DNA of 64,000 bases from Roseovarius sp. S88 (GTDB taxonomy: Bacteria; Pseudomonadota; Alphaproteobacteria; Rhodobacterales; Rhodobacteraceae): positions 3,451,501 through 3,515,500 of the forward strand of contig NZ_CP146069.1 of NCBI RefSeq assembly GCF_037023735.1, in the 5' to 3' direction. Shown here in pieces: positions 18,436 to 26,437 of the stretch. A program made the position numbers and the translations under genes. The notes under the pieces are model-generated. The model was not told the origin of the DNA and made no database searches. It worked only from the letters and a program-made list of their open reading frames with translations. The first letter of the stretch is position 1, and every line of letters starts with the position of its first letter.

Positions 18436-18453
18436 TTTGGATCAGAGTGACCT

Positions 18454-19164
18454 CTAAGTGGGGTCGTAAATATACCCAATCCCCCGAACGGTCTTGATGA
18501 CCTGCGGTTTCTGGGGGTTGGGTTCAATCTTGCGACGCAGGCGCGAAATCCGAATATCGATACTGCGATCAAACGGATCCCAAGACCGATCATGAGCCTG
18601 TTCCAGAATTTGATCGCGATTGAGCACCCGGCCTCGGTTGCGCGCGAACAAGCTCAGCAAGTTGAATTCCATCGCTGTCAACGCCACTTCGGCCCCATCT
18701 GCATCCATCAGCTTGGCCGCTGTCAGATCAAGGGTGAACGCGCCAAAGGGTGCCGTCTTGGGGGCATCACCCTGGATCTGGTCCTGAACCGGTTCGCTCT
18801 TGCGGCGCAGCACGGCCTTAATGCGCGCCTCGAGTTCGCGCAGATCCACGGGTTTAGCCAGATAGTCATCGGCCCCCATTTCAAGTCCCACGATCTTGTC
18901 GATCACTTCGCCAGCTGCAGTTAGCATCACAACTGGAACCTGACTGGAATTGCGCAAGCTCCTAAGTGTGGTTAACCCATCTTCTCCCGGCATGTTTATA
19001 TCCAGCAAGATGAGATCAACCGAAGTTGTGTCGATCACGTTGCGCAGCTCGTCACTGTTGCCCGCTGGCACGACCTCGAACCCGCGCTTACTTAGATATT
19101 CACGCAGCATGTCCCGGACATCTGGCTCGTCATCACATACAAGAATTTTGGCTGTGCTCGTCAT
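18454..19164 (-). CDS. OmpR-family response regulator
   Basis: The 236 residues form a receiver domain (CDDE, phospho-Asp in LILLDINMPGEDG, Lys in LAKPVD) and a winged-helix effector domain ending in VIKTVRGIGYIYDP. Its start overlaps the stop of the upstream PAS hybrid kinase by four bases, so the two form a cognate pair. The acceptor neighbourhood looks intact. Target genes are unknown; the divergent cysK promoter on the far side of the kinase gene is one candidate. Confidence 0.92.
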   Translation of the reverse strand: MTSTAKILVCDDEPDVRDMLREYLSKRGFEVVPAGNSDELRNVIDTTSVDLILLDINMPGEDGLTTLRSLRNSSQVPVVMLTAAGEVIDKIVGLEMGADDYLAKPVDLRELEARIKAVLRRKSEPVQDQIQGDAPKTAPFGAFTLDLTAAKLMDADGAEVALTAMEFNLLSLFARNRGRVLNRDQILEQAHDRSWDPFDRSIDIRISRLRRKIEPNPQKPQVIKTVRGIGYIYDPT

Positions 19165-21401
19165 GTGCTGCCCTGTTCTGTTGTGCTCAGGATATCTGAC
19201 ACAAAACTGCGAAGCTCCTTGGGAGAGACCGGTTTCTCAATATATGGCCTTTGCGCCTCTGCGAGAAATGTCTGCGAAGACCGTCCCATTGTGTCCCCTG
19301 TTACAAAACCGGTGCGTCCCACCATATCGGGAAAGTCCTGCGAGATCGCTTCAAAAAAGCCTCGCCCATCGGTACCCGGCATATTCAGGTCACTGAGAAT
19401 GATGTCATATCTTTGATTTCGCAAGCTTTCGAGAGCCAAATCCGCGACATTGAACATATCCACGGAATACCCACCGCGTGTCAGAATTTCCGCATTGAGC
19501 TCCGCCACATCTTCTTCATCATCTACAATGAGAATTCTGACTTGCGAAGGCTGCGTCTCTGCTTGCGTGTCTTTGTCCGTGCTGCTTGAGGTCGCGATGT
19601 CTGGTGGCAGGAAAATCTGAAAACTTGTTCCGCCTTCAGAGGTATCGCCAAGCGCGATTGTCCCGTCATGAGTTTTTACGATACGATGACACAAGGCCAG
19701 GCCAATACCGGTCCCGTCACCGACATCCTTCGTTGTAAAGAACGGTTCAAAAACCCGGCTGCGTATGTTTTCAGGTATCCCCGGGCCATCATCCTCGACA
19801 CGAATTTCAACGCCTTCTCCATTTGCGCCGAGGGCTGTCTTAACCTCAATGCGAGTGCCTTTTCCGCTGTGATGTATGGCATGTTCCGCATTTAGAATGA
19901 GGTTGATAAAGACCTGCGTCATCTGGTCGGGATCAACAGCAACCGTCGGCAGGTCTTTCGTCAGAACACACGTGATCTCTGCGGCACCTCCTCCATCTCC
20001 GTAGCGCGCCACATCTACCGCCGTTTGCACAATTTCGTTGATATTGGTGCTTTGCTGCCTCGTAGGTTCTTGTCGTGCCATGGTGAGGAATGTTTTTACT
20101 ATTTTTGCACAACGCTCCGCCGCATGGCTAATCTTGTTCACCTGTCTGAGCGTCTGTGGATCGGCGCAATCCTCCTGCAACATCAAAGAGTGTCCCACCA
20201 CGACAGACAAAGGGTTGTTCAATTCGTGAGCGACCCCAGCCAGAAGCTCGCCCATCGCTGACATTTTCTCATTTTGATAAAGCTGGCTTTGCTGCTGCGC
20301 GAGCGCTGCTTCGATCCGCAACTGATCTGTGAGATCGCGGGTGTGTGACACGATCACGTCTTCGTCGTTATATCGAATGAGCCTGGCCGAAACCGATCCC
20401 CAAAACGTGCTGCCATCGGCCTTGACATACTCCGCGTTGAAGTCGCGGATAGACCTGTCCCGCTTGAGCTTTTGCAGATATTCGTCGCGCGTTCCGGATT
20501 TTGCGTAAAAGGTCCGTGCGCTTCGGTCAGCACCAAACAGGGATATGGTTTCGGGACTGGAAAACAGCACCTCGCCGGTCTCGGCCTTGGTCATTTGGAT
20601 CGGCGCGGGACATGCTTCCAACACATGGCGGATCATTTCTTCTTGCGCCTGGCGTTCGCTCATATCGACCACCGCCGTCACAACGCAGGTTTCGCCTTCA
20701 AACTCGATCATCCGACCCCAGCTGGTGGCTGGCACCAAAGACCCGTCCCGCAGCTTGATCGTGAGCCGGTAGTCATCCACAGATCGCAATTTTGTCAATT
20801 CGGCGATGTAGCGGTCGCGATCTTTAGGGTTGGCATAGTGATCCACCGCAGATTGCGTGTCTCCATACATCTCCTTGGCGCGGGGTGATCGATAGAGGAT
20901 CAGACCATCCGACAGACGCGCCATAACCACGGCAACTGGGCTGGTTTCAAGCACCATCCGAAGCAGGTGTTCTTGGTCCTGCGCCGCAATCTCGGCCTGT
21001 TTTCGTTCTGTGATATCGGTGTTCGTAACCACAAAGCCGCCACGTTTCGTGGCACTGAATTGTACTTCGTAGTACCCTCCGCTGGTCAGGGGGATTTCCA
21101 GGGTCTGACCAATTGGAACACCTTGCTCAAATCGCCCAGCCAGCCACTCTTCAACCCGTCCGACCGCAGCGGCGTATTGGCCACGTTCCGCACCCGCGCG
21201 CAATAGATCCTGCCAGCGCACACCAGGCGCAATCAGCTCCGAAATCAACGGAAACATGTCACAATAGCGCTGATTGAATGTCACCAGCCTGTGGTCTGCA
21301 TCATAGACTGCGATCCCCTCAGACAGAGCCTGAATCGCATCCCAAAGCAGATCGGCGGTGTGTGAGTGATCCAACGCGCCAGTTTGAGTCTCGGATGTCA
21401 T
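19161..21401 (-). CDS. PAS-domain hybrid sensor histidine kinase
   Basis: About 746 residues from the ATG at 21401; an upstream TTG at 21476 is possible but less likely. Domains in order: three PAS-like domains (about 17-135, 140-250 and 255-365), HisKA with His392 in LAGVAHELNNPL, HATPase_c (NLILNAEHA, EDDGPGI, FEPFFTTK, GTGIGLAL), and a receiver (about 625-740) with DDEE, Asp in IILSDLNMPG and Lys in IEKP. There is no membrane segment, so it is a cytoplasmic sensor. Part of it resembles the PAS-kinase at 26438-27931 closely enough to be a paralogue. Overlaps its response regulator by four bases. Confidence 0.9.
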   Translation of the reverse strand: MTSETQTGALDHSHTADLLWDAIQALSEGIAVYDADHRLVTFNQRYCDMFPLISELIAPGVRWQDLLRAGAERGQYAAAVGRVEEWLAGRFEQGVPIGQTLEIPLTSGGYYEVQFSATKRGGFVVTNTDITERKQAEIAAQDQEHLLRMVLETSPVAVVMARLSDGLILYRSPRAKEMYGDTQSAVDHYANPKDRDRYIAELTKLRSVDDYRLTIKLRDGSLVPATSWGRMIEFEGETCVVTAVVDMSERQAQEEMIRHVLEACPAPIQMTKAETGEVLFSSPETISLFGADRSARTFYAKSGTRDEYLQKLKRDRSIRDFNAEYVKADGSTFWGSVSARLIRYNDEDVIVSHTRDLTDQLRIEAALAQQQSQLYQNEKMSAMGELLAGVAHELNNPLSVVVGHSLMLQEDCADPQTLRQVNKISHAAERCAKIVKTFLTMARQEPTRQQSTNINEIVQTAVDVARYGDGGGAAEITCVLTKDLPTVAVDPDQMTQVFINLILNAEHAIHHSGKGTRIEVKTALGANGEGVEIRVEDDGPGIPENIRSRVFEPFFTTKDVGDGTGIGLALCHRIVKTHDGTIALGDTSEGGTSFQIFLPPDIATSSSTDKDTQAETQPSQVRILIVDDEEDVAELNAEILTRGGYSVDMFNVADLALESLRNQRYDIILSDLNMPGTDGRGFFEAISQDFPDMVGRTGFVTGDTMGRSSQTFLAEAQRPYIEKPVSPKELRSFVSDILSTTEQGST

Positions 21402-21662
21402 GCACTCATCTTTATAAGCCCAATGTTTCAACTCGTTTTCAATTCGGCCGCGTTTTGTTTCAATTGTAACAGCCAACAGATTTCAGCTTCTGATGAAAAC
21501 CTAGTTAAATATCTGTTTTAATTTAGTTCTAGCTCTTCCAGACCACGTCAGGCGGATGTTTCGCAACTGAAACACAAAACCTCTTTTCAGGACATCCGAC
21601 TGCAACATCGCACCCCCAAACCTGTGACATCACTTCAATGAACCTCCACGAAGGACCCACAT
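21402..21662 (+). promoter_or_regulatory. Divergent promoter region between PAS kinase and cysK
   Basis: This 261-bp AT-rich stretch separates the divergent kinase and cysK genes and should contain both promoters. It holds a small inverted repeat (GTTTC-6 nt-GAAAC, 21558-21573), part of which is a CTGAAACA element also found upstream of the small-ORF/globin cluster. GAAGGA just before the cysK ATG is its ribosome-binding site. I cannot assign exact -35/-10 boxes with confidence. Confidence 0.45.
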
Positions 21663-22769
21663 ATGTCACAGATCAAATCTTCCATTCTCGACACGATCGG
21701 CAACACACCCATCGTCAAGATCAACAAGCTCGCACCCGAAGGCGTTGAGCTTTTCGTCAAACTCGAATCCTTCAACCCGATGGGCTCGGTCAAGGACCGG
21801 CTGGCCCTGGGTGTGATCGAAGCCGCCGAACGCGACGGGTCGCTGCGCCCGGGACAGACCATTGTCGAAGCCACAAGCGGAAACACTGGCATCGGGCTTG
21901 CCATGGTCTGTGCGCAAAAGGGCTATCCGCTTGTGGTGACAATGGCCGAAAGTTTCAGCGTAGAACGCCGCAAGCTCATGCGGTTTCTCGGTGCCAAAGT
22001 CGTGCTCACACCTGCCACGCAAAAAGGCAGCGGCATGGTTGCGAAAGCCCGAGAGCTGGCGGCGGCACATGGCTGGTTCATGTCACGGCAGTTTGAGAAC
22101 CCCGCCAATGTCGAGGTCCATAGCCGCACCACCGCCCGCGAAATTCTGCGCGATTTCGGCAGCAACGGGCTGGATTATTGGGTCACCGGGTTCGGCACCG
22201 GCGGGACTTTGACGGGCGTGGCGCGCGTGCTGCGCTCCGAAAGCCCCGCAACCAAGATTGTAACAGCTGAACCCGCCACAGCCGCTCTGATGCAAAGCGG
22301 CCAGGTACAGGCCTTTAACACCGACGGCAGCGCCGCAGAAAGCCACCCGGCCTTCAACCCGCACCCGATGCAGGGCTGGTCGCCCGATTTCATTTCCGAC
22401 ATTGCGCATCAATCCATGCAAAACGGTTACATCGACCACATGATGTCCGTGGCAGGACCAGATGCCATCGCCATGGCCAAAGAGCTTGCACGCAAGGAAG
22501 GCATCTTCTGCGGCATCAGCGGTGGTGCAACCTTCGCCGCTGCAATGGAGGTCGCAAAAACCGCACTGAAAGAATCCACGATCCTTGCGATGTTGCCTGA
22601 TACGGGCGAGCGCTATCTTTCGACACCTTTGTTTGAAGATGTTGCGGTCGAGATGACAGACGAAGAACTCGCACTGTCGGAATCGACTCCGAACGTGCGC
22701 TTCGATGTCCCGGCTCCGTCCGCGACGCCTGCCAAACCAACGCTCGTCGCTGCCCTAAGCGCGACCTGA
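21663..22769 (+). CDS. cysK: Cysteine synthase A (O-acetylserine sulfhydrylase)
   Basis: The 368-residue PLP enzyme has IGNTPIV at the N-terminus, PLP Lys44 in GSVKDR, the TSGNTG loop (71-76), the GTGGTLTG phosphate-binding loop and GISGGA. It makes cysteine from O-acetylserine and sulfide. It carries an extra C-terminal tail of about 40 residues (Pro/Ala-rich) beyond the usual ~320. It is followed 73 bp later by a PLP decarboxylase and was probably placed with it for a reason: a CysK-like enzyme can use other nucleophiles (for example sulfite, giving cysteate). The plain cysteine-synthase role is the safe call. Confidence 0.9.
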   Translation: MSQIKSSILDTIGNTPIVKINKLAPEGVELFVKLESFNPMGSVKDRLALGVIEAAERDGSLRPGQTIVEATSGNTGIGLAMVCAQKGYPLVVTMAESFSVERRKLMRFLGAKVVLTPATQKGSGMVAKARELAAAHGWFMSRQFENPANVEVHSRTTAREILRDFGSNGLDYWVTGFGTGGTLTGVARVLRSESPATKIVTAEPATAALMQSGQVQAFNTDGSAAESHPAFNPHPMQGWSPDFISDIAHQSMQNGYIDHMMSVAGPDAIAMAKELARKEGIFCGISGGATFAAAMEVAKTALKESTILAMLPDTGERYLSTPLFEDVAVEMTDEELALSESTPNVRFDVPAPSATPAKPTLVAALSAT

Positions 22770-22842
22770 AAACCCTGGCCGAAGGCATCCCTGTCTCTGG
22801 CCGATCATGCCTAGATCTTCAGATTTTCAAAGGAACCAAACC

Positions 22843-24258
22843 ATGCAACAGGTTCATGCCTTCCCGGTCCTCAGCGGTCCTTTGGCCAAAGCTTCGGCCT
22901 ATGCCAACGACTACCGCGAAGCCAAGACCAATCTTCATCCCACCGCCTCATTGGCGAATCTGCGTAACTCCTTTGGCGGCGTACTTCCCGCCAAAGGTCA
23001 GCCCGGAGAGGACGTCATCGCCGAGTTGATTAAGGCAGCAGAGCCCGGACTTGTCGGCAACACGCAAGCTGGGTTTCACGCCTGGGTTATGGGTGGCTCG
23101 AACATCACAGGCGTAGCTGCGGATTGGTTGACCTCGATTTGGGGGCAAAATGCGGGCATCTATCAGTGCTCACCTGCCGCCGCCACAGCCGAGGAAGTGG
23201 CCTGCGGCTGGCTTTTGGATGTGCTTGATCTGCCGCGCGAGGCGTCGGTTGGGCTGACCACGGGTGCCACCATGGCCGGGTTCATCGGACTGGCCGCGGC
23301 ACGGGACGAAGTCTTGCGGCGGGCCGGCTACGACTTGGCGGAAACAGGTTTGCAATATGCCCCGCCTGTTCAGGTCTTCCTGTCCGCCGACACGCATGTC
23401 TCAAACCGTGCGGCCTTGCGGTTTCTTGGTTTTGGACAGCGTAACATCGTTGAAATTCCGACAGACGATCAGGGTCGCATGAACATCGCTGACCTCGCCT
23501 CGAAAATCGAGACAAGCAGCAACCCAAAGATCATTCTCGCCACAGCCGGGCACATCAACACAGGCGCATTTGACGACTTTCCGGCACTTGCGGATCTCGC
23601 ACATGCGCATGGCGCATGGTTGCATGTCGACGCGGCATTTGGGCTTTGGGCCCGGGCCAGCGTAACGACCCGAGCCATGACGCGCGGTATTGAACGGGCG
23701 GACAGCTGGTCGACAGATGGTCATAAATGGCTGCAAATGCCGTTTGATGCGGGGTTCGCTATCGTCCGAGACCGCGACGCGCACCGCCGCGCTATGGACA
23801 TCACGGCAAGCTATCTGTCGGAGCCTCCAGATGGTGGACGCAATGCGACCCAATTTAATCCCGAGCTGTCGCGCCGCGCGCGTGGATTTGCCGCCTGGGC
23901 CACGTTCAAATCGCTGGGTCGGGACGGGATCGCCGACATGGTGCATTCGCACTGTGCCTGCGCCAGCCTGCTGGCGCACAAACTGCGGCGCATCCCGGGT
24001 GTGCGTATTCTCAACGACGTGGTGCTGAACCAACTGATCGTCGTGTTCGATCCCGGCCATGGCCAGGCAGCAGCAGATCTGGCCACACAACGCATGGAAG
24101 ACGCCCTCAACGCAGATGGTCGGCACTTCGTTCGCACAGCCATTTGGCGTGGGCAACGCGTCTTGCGCATCTCGATCATCAATCCCGAGACTGGCCCAAG
24201 GCACATGGCGGATCTGGCCAGCAAGATCGAAAGGCTCTGGACGACGATCAGAGCCTGA
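22843..24258 (+). CDS. Pyridoxal-phosphate-dependent group II decarboxylase family protein
   Basis: 471 residues from the ATG at 22843, chosen because AAAGGAA lies just upstream; an ATG at 22807 has no such site. Group II decarboxylase features: His185 (stacking on PLP), Asp263 in HVDAAFG, and PLP Lys295 in STDGHKWL (the usual motif is DPHKW). Relatives decarboxylate glutamate, diaminobutyrate, cysteine sulfinate or aromatic amino acids, and some act as aldehyde synthases or aminotransferases. The substrate is not assignable. It follows cysK on the same strand and ends at a strong terminator, so cysK-decarboxylase is a two-gene unit. Confidence 0.85.
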   Translation: MQQVHAFPVLSGPLAKASAYANDYREAKTNLHPTASLANLRNSFGGVLPAKGQPGEDVIAELIKAAEPGLVGNTQAGFHAWVMGGSNITGVAADWLTSIWGQNAGIYQCSPAAATAEEVACGWLLDVLDLPREASVGLTTGATMAGFIGLAAARDEVLRRAGYDLAETGLQYAPPVQVFLSADTHVSNRAALRFLGFGQRNIVEIPTDDQGRMNIADLASKIETSSNPKIILATAGHINTGAFDDFPALADLAHAHGAWLHVDAAFGLWARASVTTRAMTRGIERADSWSTDGHKWLQMPFDAGFAIVRDRDAHRRAMDITASYLSEPPDGGRNATQFNPELSRRARGFAAWATFKSLGRDGIADMVHSHCACASLLAHKLRRIPGVRILNDVVLNQLIVVFDPGHGQAAADLATQRMEDALNADGRHFVRTAIWRGQRVLRISIINPETGPRHMADLASKIERLWTTIRA

Positions 24259-24291
24259 AGCGGCCACCACTCACACGCGCCGCTTTGTGAT

Positions 24292-24321
24292 CCGCCGGGC
24301 CCTGCCCGGCGGGTCTTTTTT
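24292..24321 (+). terminator. Rho-independent terminator after the PLP decarboxylase
   Basis: A 9-bp GC stem (CCGCCGGGC / GCCCGGCGG) with a 3-nt loop is followed by GTCTTTTTT. It ends the cysK-decarboxylase transcript and separates it from the small ORFs and globin cluster downstream. Confidence 0.92.
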
Positions 24322-24346
24322 GAAAGGTGCAAACCTCTCCGCCGTC

Positions 24347-24397
24347 CTGAAACATTTGAAACGCCAAAGTGCACGATATGACCGAAAGCTGAAACAT
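24347..24397 (+). repeat. Direct repeat CTGAAACAT, 42 bp apart
   Basis: CTGAAACAT occurs at 24347-24355 and again at 24389-24397, a spacing of 42 bp (about four helical turns) on the same strand. A close match, CTGAAACAC, lies upstream of cysK (21567-21575). The spacing would suit a dimeric DNA-binding protein such as an OmpR-type regulator. The motif is short and another CTGAAACA occurs near 61040, so chance is not excluded. Confidence 0.35.
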
Positions 24398-24519
24398 CAA
24401 AGGCTTAGAACAAAGATATTCCCAATGCAGGATGTTGCGTGTCCCTCCAACTCCCTTGCATCACCCAAACCCCGAACCCGCAAGAGCGGCTCACAAACTG
24501 ACAATAAAGGACGATGACA

Positions 24520-24702
24520 ATGAACAGCTTCGCAGAACACACGACAATGCCGATGACAGTGGACGAACGAAATCTCGTCTCCCTCGTCACGCGGATCAAA
24601 GCCTTGGCCAAAACCGGCCATAAGAAGGGCCGCGCCAAAGTGGCCCGGATGATCAGCTTACCCAAAATCCAACCCTCCAGTCGCGACGGCTGGATCGTTT
24701 GA
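24520..24702 (+). CDS. Small basic protein of unknown function (60 aa)
   Basis: An ORF of 60 codons (from ATG at 24520; another ATG lies two codons earlier) preceded by AAAGGA at a good distance. The product is basic in its middle (TGHKKGRAKVARM) and ends GWIV. No known domain is recognised. It lies 198 bp after the terminator of the decarboxylase gene and 23 bp before another small ORF with an equally strong ribosome-binding site, which supports real translation. Confidence 0.5.
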   Translation: MNSFAEHTTMPMTVDERNLVSLVTRIKALAKTGHKKGRAKVARMISLPKIQPSSRDGWIV

Positions 24703-24725
24703 TCACTTCAGGAAAGGAATTCAAA

Positions 24726-24866
24726 ATGGCTCGTTTTCGAAACTCCAACACTCAGGCCGCTCAGGACATGGCGCGTGTGCATTCTGCCGACCGGCGGAAC
24801 CGACGAACACCTTTGGTCGACGCGTCCTTGTTCCAAAAGCTTCGGTTTGACCACGCAATGATCTGA
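24726..24866 (+). CDS. Small basic protein of unknown function (46 aa)
   Basis: A 46-codon ORF beginning MARFRNSNTQ with AGGAAAGGAA about 7 nt upstream of the ATG. Rich in Arg (HSADRRNRR), with no recognisable domain or membrane segment. It is in tandem with the 60-residue ORF and followed by a 181-bp gap, in which I see no gene, before the globin. Could be a small regulatory or RNA/DNA-binding protein; that is a guess. Confidence 0.42.
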   Translation: MARFRNSNTQAAQDMARVHSADRRNRRTPLVDASLFQKLRFDHAMI

Positions 24867-25047
24867 ATGCAGGTGGTCGCAATGGTGAACGATGCAAAGC
24901 CCTTTGTCAGACGACGGTACATTCGTCCTCAGGCAAAGTGCACACCCGATGCAATGCCATCTTATGTTGACCGGTTTGCACATTCCTGCGTTAAATCGCC
25001 AGGTCTGACCCCAGAACACTAACCCGTCAGATAGGACCAAACGAAGA

Positions 25048-25419
25048 ATGGAAAAATCTCTTTTTGACAAATATGGTGGGTTCTCCACCGTCAGCAAAAT
25101 TGTTCTCACCCTCTATGATCGGTTGCTCGAAGACGACGATGTCGGACCTTTTTTTGACGATGTTGACCTGTCGCGCCTGATCGACCATCAGACCAAGTTT
25201 GTGTCGTCTCTGATGGGTGGGCCTGCCTCATTTACCGATGATCACATCGAGCGCGCGCATCGCGGTATGCAGATTGAAGATCATCAATTTGACCGACTGA
25301 AAGAAATCGTTGCCGAAGTGCTCACCGATTTTGAGGTCGACGCGCCTGACATTGAGACGATTGTCGGAGCATTTGAGGCGCGCCGCGAAATTCTAATCGA
25401 GAAGCCAAATGTCAATTGA
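25048..25419 (+). CDS. Group 1 truncated haemoglobin
   Basis: The 123-residue protein has the 2-on-2 globin pattern: FDKYGG at the start, Tyr23 (B10), Phe36 (CD1), a HQ..F segment in helix E (Gln48), GGP (57-59), and proximal His71 in RAHRGMQI. It should bind haem and O2, NO or CO. Its stop overlaps the start of the next gene, a PAS-cyclase, by 11 bp, and a histidine kinase follows. This genetic fusion suggests a gas-sensing rather than purely detoxifying role. Confidence 0.88.
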   Translation: MEKSLFDKYGGFSTVSKIVLTLYDRLLEDDDVGPFFDDVDLSRLIDHQTKFVSSLMGGPASFTDDHIERAHRGMQIEDHQFDRLKEIVAEVLTDFEVDAPDIETIVGAFEARREILIEKPNVN

Positions 25420-26425
25420 GGCCATCAACGAACAGCTGTTGCGGGCCATCGGCGTCGGCGTTGCTTTGGTTGATCTGTCTGACCTGTCCTTTTCGTTCCG
25501 CAACGACACGTTCAATGAATGGTTTGGCGACCCGGACCCGACCGCACGGCTGACAGAACTTTTTCCTGATCTGGACAGCCAGACGCTGCAATCTGAAATG
25601 CTTGACGACGGCCGCATGACGACCGAGGCGTCCTTTAAACTGCGCCGACGTACCATGACCGTCGCATTGGAATTTAGCCGGGCGCAAAACGCCCATGAAA
25701 ACATCGCCGTTCTGGTTTGCCAGAACATCACCCGCATCAAAGAGCTGGAATCCATGATCGATTCCTATTCCATGATGGTCGAGCGCAACACGCACGAAAT
25801 AAAACGTGAGAAAGAGCAGGTTGAAAAACTGCTGCTGAATATGATGCCGCGCGCAGCATATGAAGAATACAAAACCTTCGGTGTGGTCGCGCCGCGCCTG
25901 TTCGATCCTGTATCCGTTCTTGCGCTCGACTTCATTCAGTTCGATGCGCAACTCACGCAGCACGAGCCTGGCGTGATCGTCAGCGAACTCAACGACATTT
26001 ACAGCGCGTTTGATCGCATTGGCGCGCAGTTTGCGTGCCAGCGTATCCGAACGAATGGTGACAGCTATGTCGCTGTATCCGGCGTGCCCGATCCGAACCA
26101 GGATCACGCCATGGCCGTCGCGAATTCAGGCGTTCGGTTTCTAAGATATCTGGCACGACGCAACGACTCGCACCCGATCAAATGGGTGGCACGCATCGGC
26201 GTCGCCTCTGGCTCGGTGATTGGATCCGTGGTCGGCATTCAGAACTATATTTACGATGTTTTTGGTCCAACTGTCGGGGCCGCGCTTCATCACCGGTCAT
26301 TGGCCGACGAGATGACAATGGCAACCGACGCAACCTTTGCCGAAATTGTAGCAGAAAAGTTCGGTGCGCTACCATCAGACGATGGAACGCATGTTTTGAT
26401 GCGCGACCTGGCAGAAAACGCCTAG
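25409..26425 (+). CDS. PAS-coiled-coil-class III nucleotidyl cyclase-like protein (degenerate active site)
   Basis: 338 residues: a PAS-like N-terminal domain (1-108), a signalling helix (about 110-142, EREKEQVEKLL-type, similar to the linker of soluble guanylate cyclases), then a class III cyclase domain (about 160-310). Metal Asp174 and Asp218 (RTNGDSYVAVSG) are kept and the substrate-recognition Asp283 (YDVFG) looks adenylyl-type, but the transition-state Asn and Arg (TVNxASR) are replaced by Gly290 and His294, and Arg214 stands at the Lys/Glu selectivity position. It may be catalytically weak, inactive or altered in specificity. It overlaps the globin gene and is followed by a PAS-kinase 12 bp on. 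Confidence 0.85.
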   Translation: MSIEAINEQLLRAIGVGVALVDLSDLSFSFRNDTFNEWFGDPDPTARLTELFPDLDSQTLQSEMLDDGRMTTEASFKLRRRTMTVALEFSRAQNAHENIAVLVCQNITRIKELESMIDSYSMMVERNTHEIKREKEQVEKLLLNMMPRAAYEEYKTFGVVAPRLFDPVSVLALDFIQFDAQLTQHEPGVIVSELNDIYSAFDRIGAQFACQRIRTNGDSYVAVSGVPDPNQDHAMAVANSGVRFLRYLARRNDSHPIKWVARIGVASGSVIGSVVGIQNYIYDVFGPTVGAALHHRSLADEMTMATDATFAEIVAEKFGALPSDDGTHVLMRDLAENA

Positions 26426-26437
26426 AGGCCGCGGTCT

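Noticed and set aside
23401..24270. Minus-strand ORF (289 codons) opposite the PLP decarboxylase
   Set aside because: The decarboxylase frame has catalytic motifs; the antisense frame is Arg/Cys/His-rich without family likeness.
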